DNA of 64,000 nucleotides, from positions 1-64,000 of the forward strand of contig JBAYGT010000009.1 in assembly GCA_041666525.1 (NCBI GenBank), in the 5' to 3' direction. The translations under genes and the position numbers were made by a program. Source of the DNA: JBAXTZ01 sp041666525 (lineage in GTDB: Bacteria > Bacillota > Negativicutes > JBAXTZ01). The first letter of the stretch is position 1, and every line of letters starts with the position of its first letter. The notes under the pieces were generated by a model. That model worked only from the letters and a program-made list of their open reading frames with translations. It searched no databases and was not told the origin of the DNA. Shown in pieces: positions 63,035-64,000 of this stretch.

Positions 63035-63065
63035 TAAAAAACCGGCAACCTAGTTGCCGGTTTTT
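63035..63065. terminator. Terminator of tatD
   Basis: The inverted repeat AAAAACCGGCAAC / GTTGCCGGTTTTT with a CTA loop has A and T tracts on both sides and overlaps the tatD stop codon. Confidence 0.9.
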
Positions 63066-63835
63066 CAAATATTAAATAGCGTTTGCGCATTTCTTGTTGT
63101 TGCACTTACCACCGTTTCTGTTGACAGCTCCAGAATTTCGGCAATTTTGCTCGCGGCAAATTCCACATATACTGGTTCATTACGCTTGCCACGATAGGGA
63201 ACCGGCGTCAAATATGGACAATCAGTTTCAATCAACAATCGGTCGATGGGTATGTGTTTTACCACTTCCAAAAGCTTTTTGGCATTTGCAAAAGTAACCG
63301 GACCGCCGACCGAAATATACAAATCCATTTTCAATAACAAATTCAGCATTTCAACGCTACCGGAAAAACAATGAAATACACCTCGCAACCCTGTGGCGTG
63401 GATTCGCAAAATTTCCAGCATATCGGCATGCGATTCACGATTATGAATAATTATCGGTTTGTCAACCCGTTTCGCCAATTGCAATTGCCGGATAAAAACC
63501 CGCTGCTGAACTTCGCGCGGCGAAAAATCATAATGATAATCTAAACCAATCTCACCGATTGCCACAACTCTTTTTTCCGTAATTACCCAACGTTCCAGTT
63601 GTAAATAATCATCCTCTGTCGCCAGCTTCGCATCATGCGGGTGAATACCGACTGCCGCATAAATAATAGCGTGTTCATTTGCCAGATCGATACTGCGCCG
63701 GCTCGACGACATGTCGGCGCCGGCGTTAATTATCCCGCTCATCCCCGCCGCCCGCGCCCGCTCAATCACCGCAGCGCGGTCCGTATCAAAGCGCTCATCA
63801 TCCAAGTGAGCGTGTGAATCAAACAAACCAGACAT
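63065..63835 (-). CDS. tatD: TatD family metal-dependent deoxyribonuclease
   Basis: The 256-residue TIM-barrel hydrolase is a 3'-5' DNase implicated in DNA repair. Metal and catalytic residues appear in FDSHAHLDD, GEIGLDYHYDF, IIHNRESHADM, GVFHCFSGS and LIETDCPYLTP. The ATG at 63835 overlaps the metG stop (TGATG), showing translational coupling; a TTG seven codons upstream is not supported. The metG-tatD order is the standard Firmicute one. Confidence 0.95.
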   Translation of the reverse strand: MSGLFDSHAHLDDERFDTDRAAVIERARAAGMSGIINAGADMSSSRRSIDLANEHAIIYAAVGIHPHDAKLATEDDYLQLERWVITEKRVVAIGEIGLDYHYDFSPREVQQRVFIRQLQLAKRVDKPIIIHNRESHADMLEILRIHATGLRGVFHCFSGSVEMLNLLLKMDLYISVGGPVTFANAKKLLEVVKHIPIDRLLIETDCPYLTPVPYRGKRNEPVYVEFAASKIAEILELSTETVVSATTRNAQTLFNI

Positions 63836-64000
63836 CACGATATTCTTGTACCGCAAGGCAAATCCGGTGCGGCGACCACTTCCAGTTTATCATCCGTTGA
63901 TGCCGCAAGTACCATACCATGCGACAAAACACCGCGAATTTTCGCCGGTTTCAGGTTAGCGACCAATACGACTTTTCGACCGACTAATTCTTCCGGTGCA
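63835..64000 (-). CDS. metG: Methionyl-tRNA synthetase, C-terminal fragment (partial at window edge)
   Basis: The last 54 residues of a protein running in from the right edge read as the C-terminal tRNA-binding (OB-fold, Trbp111-like) domain: ELVGRKVVLVANLKPAKIRG, then VLSHGMVLAAS, and VVAAPDLPCGTRIS before the stop. Such a domain is appended to MetRS in many Firmicutes, and the position before tatD supports metG. The fragment alone cannot exclude a free-standing tRNA-binding protein. Confidence 0.85.
   Translation of the reverse strand, partial: APEELVGRKVVLVANLKPAKIRGVLSHGMVLAASTDDKLEVVAAPDLPCGTRIS

Overview
The window looks like a stretch of chromosome near the replication origin of an anaerobic or fermentative diderm Firmicute, most likely a member of the Negativicutes; that lineage is an inference. 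The gene orders metG-tatD-3D protein-rnmV-rsmA and yybS-gdpP-rplI-dnaB are the Firmicute origin-proximal blocks, and an exact 16-base parS centromere site lies at 34339-34354. A secreted protein ending in phenylalanine (61713-62906) looks like an outer-membrane beta-barrel. A glycyl radical enzyme and an Etf-linked dehydrogenase point to anaerobic metabolism. No insertion sequence, prophage gene or CRISPR array was seen.

Layout. At the left edge a very strong rRNA-like promoter drives a structured, non-coding transcript out of the window. Positions 0.4-7.5 kb hold a GNAT acetyltransferase, tRNA-Arg(TCT), two small membrane proteins and an etfB-etfA-glcD unit (probable 2-hydroxyacid oxidation through an electron-transfer flavoprotein) coupled to a large polytopic membrane protein. 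Positions 7.7-11.6 kb hold a glucose-type PTS permease (ptsG), cdd and cca. Positions 11.7-16.5 kb hold a fructose-6-phosphate aldolase, a glycyl radical enzyme and its activase, with a divergent DeoR-family regulator and a tandem operator at the promoter.

Positions 16.5-32.4 kb form one nearly gapless leftward run of 14 genes (trmB, a SEDS glycan polymerase, lysA, phosphoesterase, NlpC/P60, yybS, gdpP, rplI, dnaB, polA, mutM, coaE, lytic transglycosylase, oligopeptide-binding protein). It mixes replication and repair, c-di-AMP turnover and cell-wall work. ispA is transcribed divergently.

Positions 33.5-54.4 kb form a long leftward accessory region built around amino sugars. murP-mupG-murQ-crr-nagA-nagB is a complete route for taking up MurNAc-containing wall fragments by PTS and converting them to fructose-6-phosphate. 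It is followed by an amino-acid permease, nanE, a FAD-dependent oxidoreductase, an AAC(3)-like acetyltransferase, a BMP-type lipoprotein, a DUF4127 protein, a ROK kinase, a MalK-type ABC ATPase, glycerate kinase, an S41 protease, a TIM-barrel-like protein, a GlmU-like nucleotidyltransferase and a SIS protein. The block from nanE to the ROK kinase is the best candidate in the window for an undescribed pathway, probably acting on an amino sugar or wall-derived sugar.

Positions 54.4-59 kb encode a TetR-regulated HlyD/ABC-2 efflux system. The right end holds rsmA, rnmV (RNase M5, possibly leaderless), a 3D/G5 wall protein, the beta-barrel protein, tatD and the 3' end of metG.
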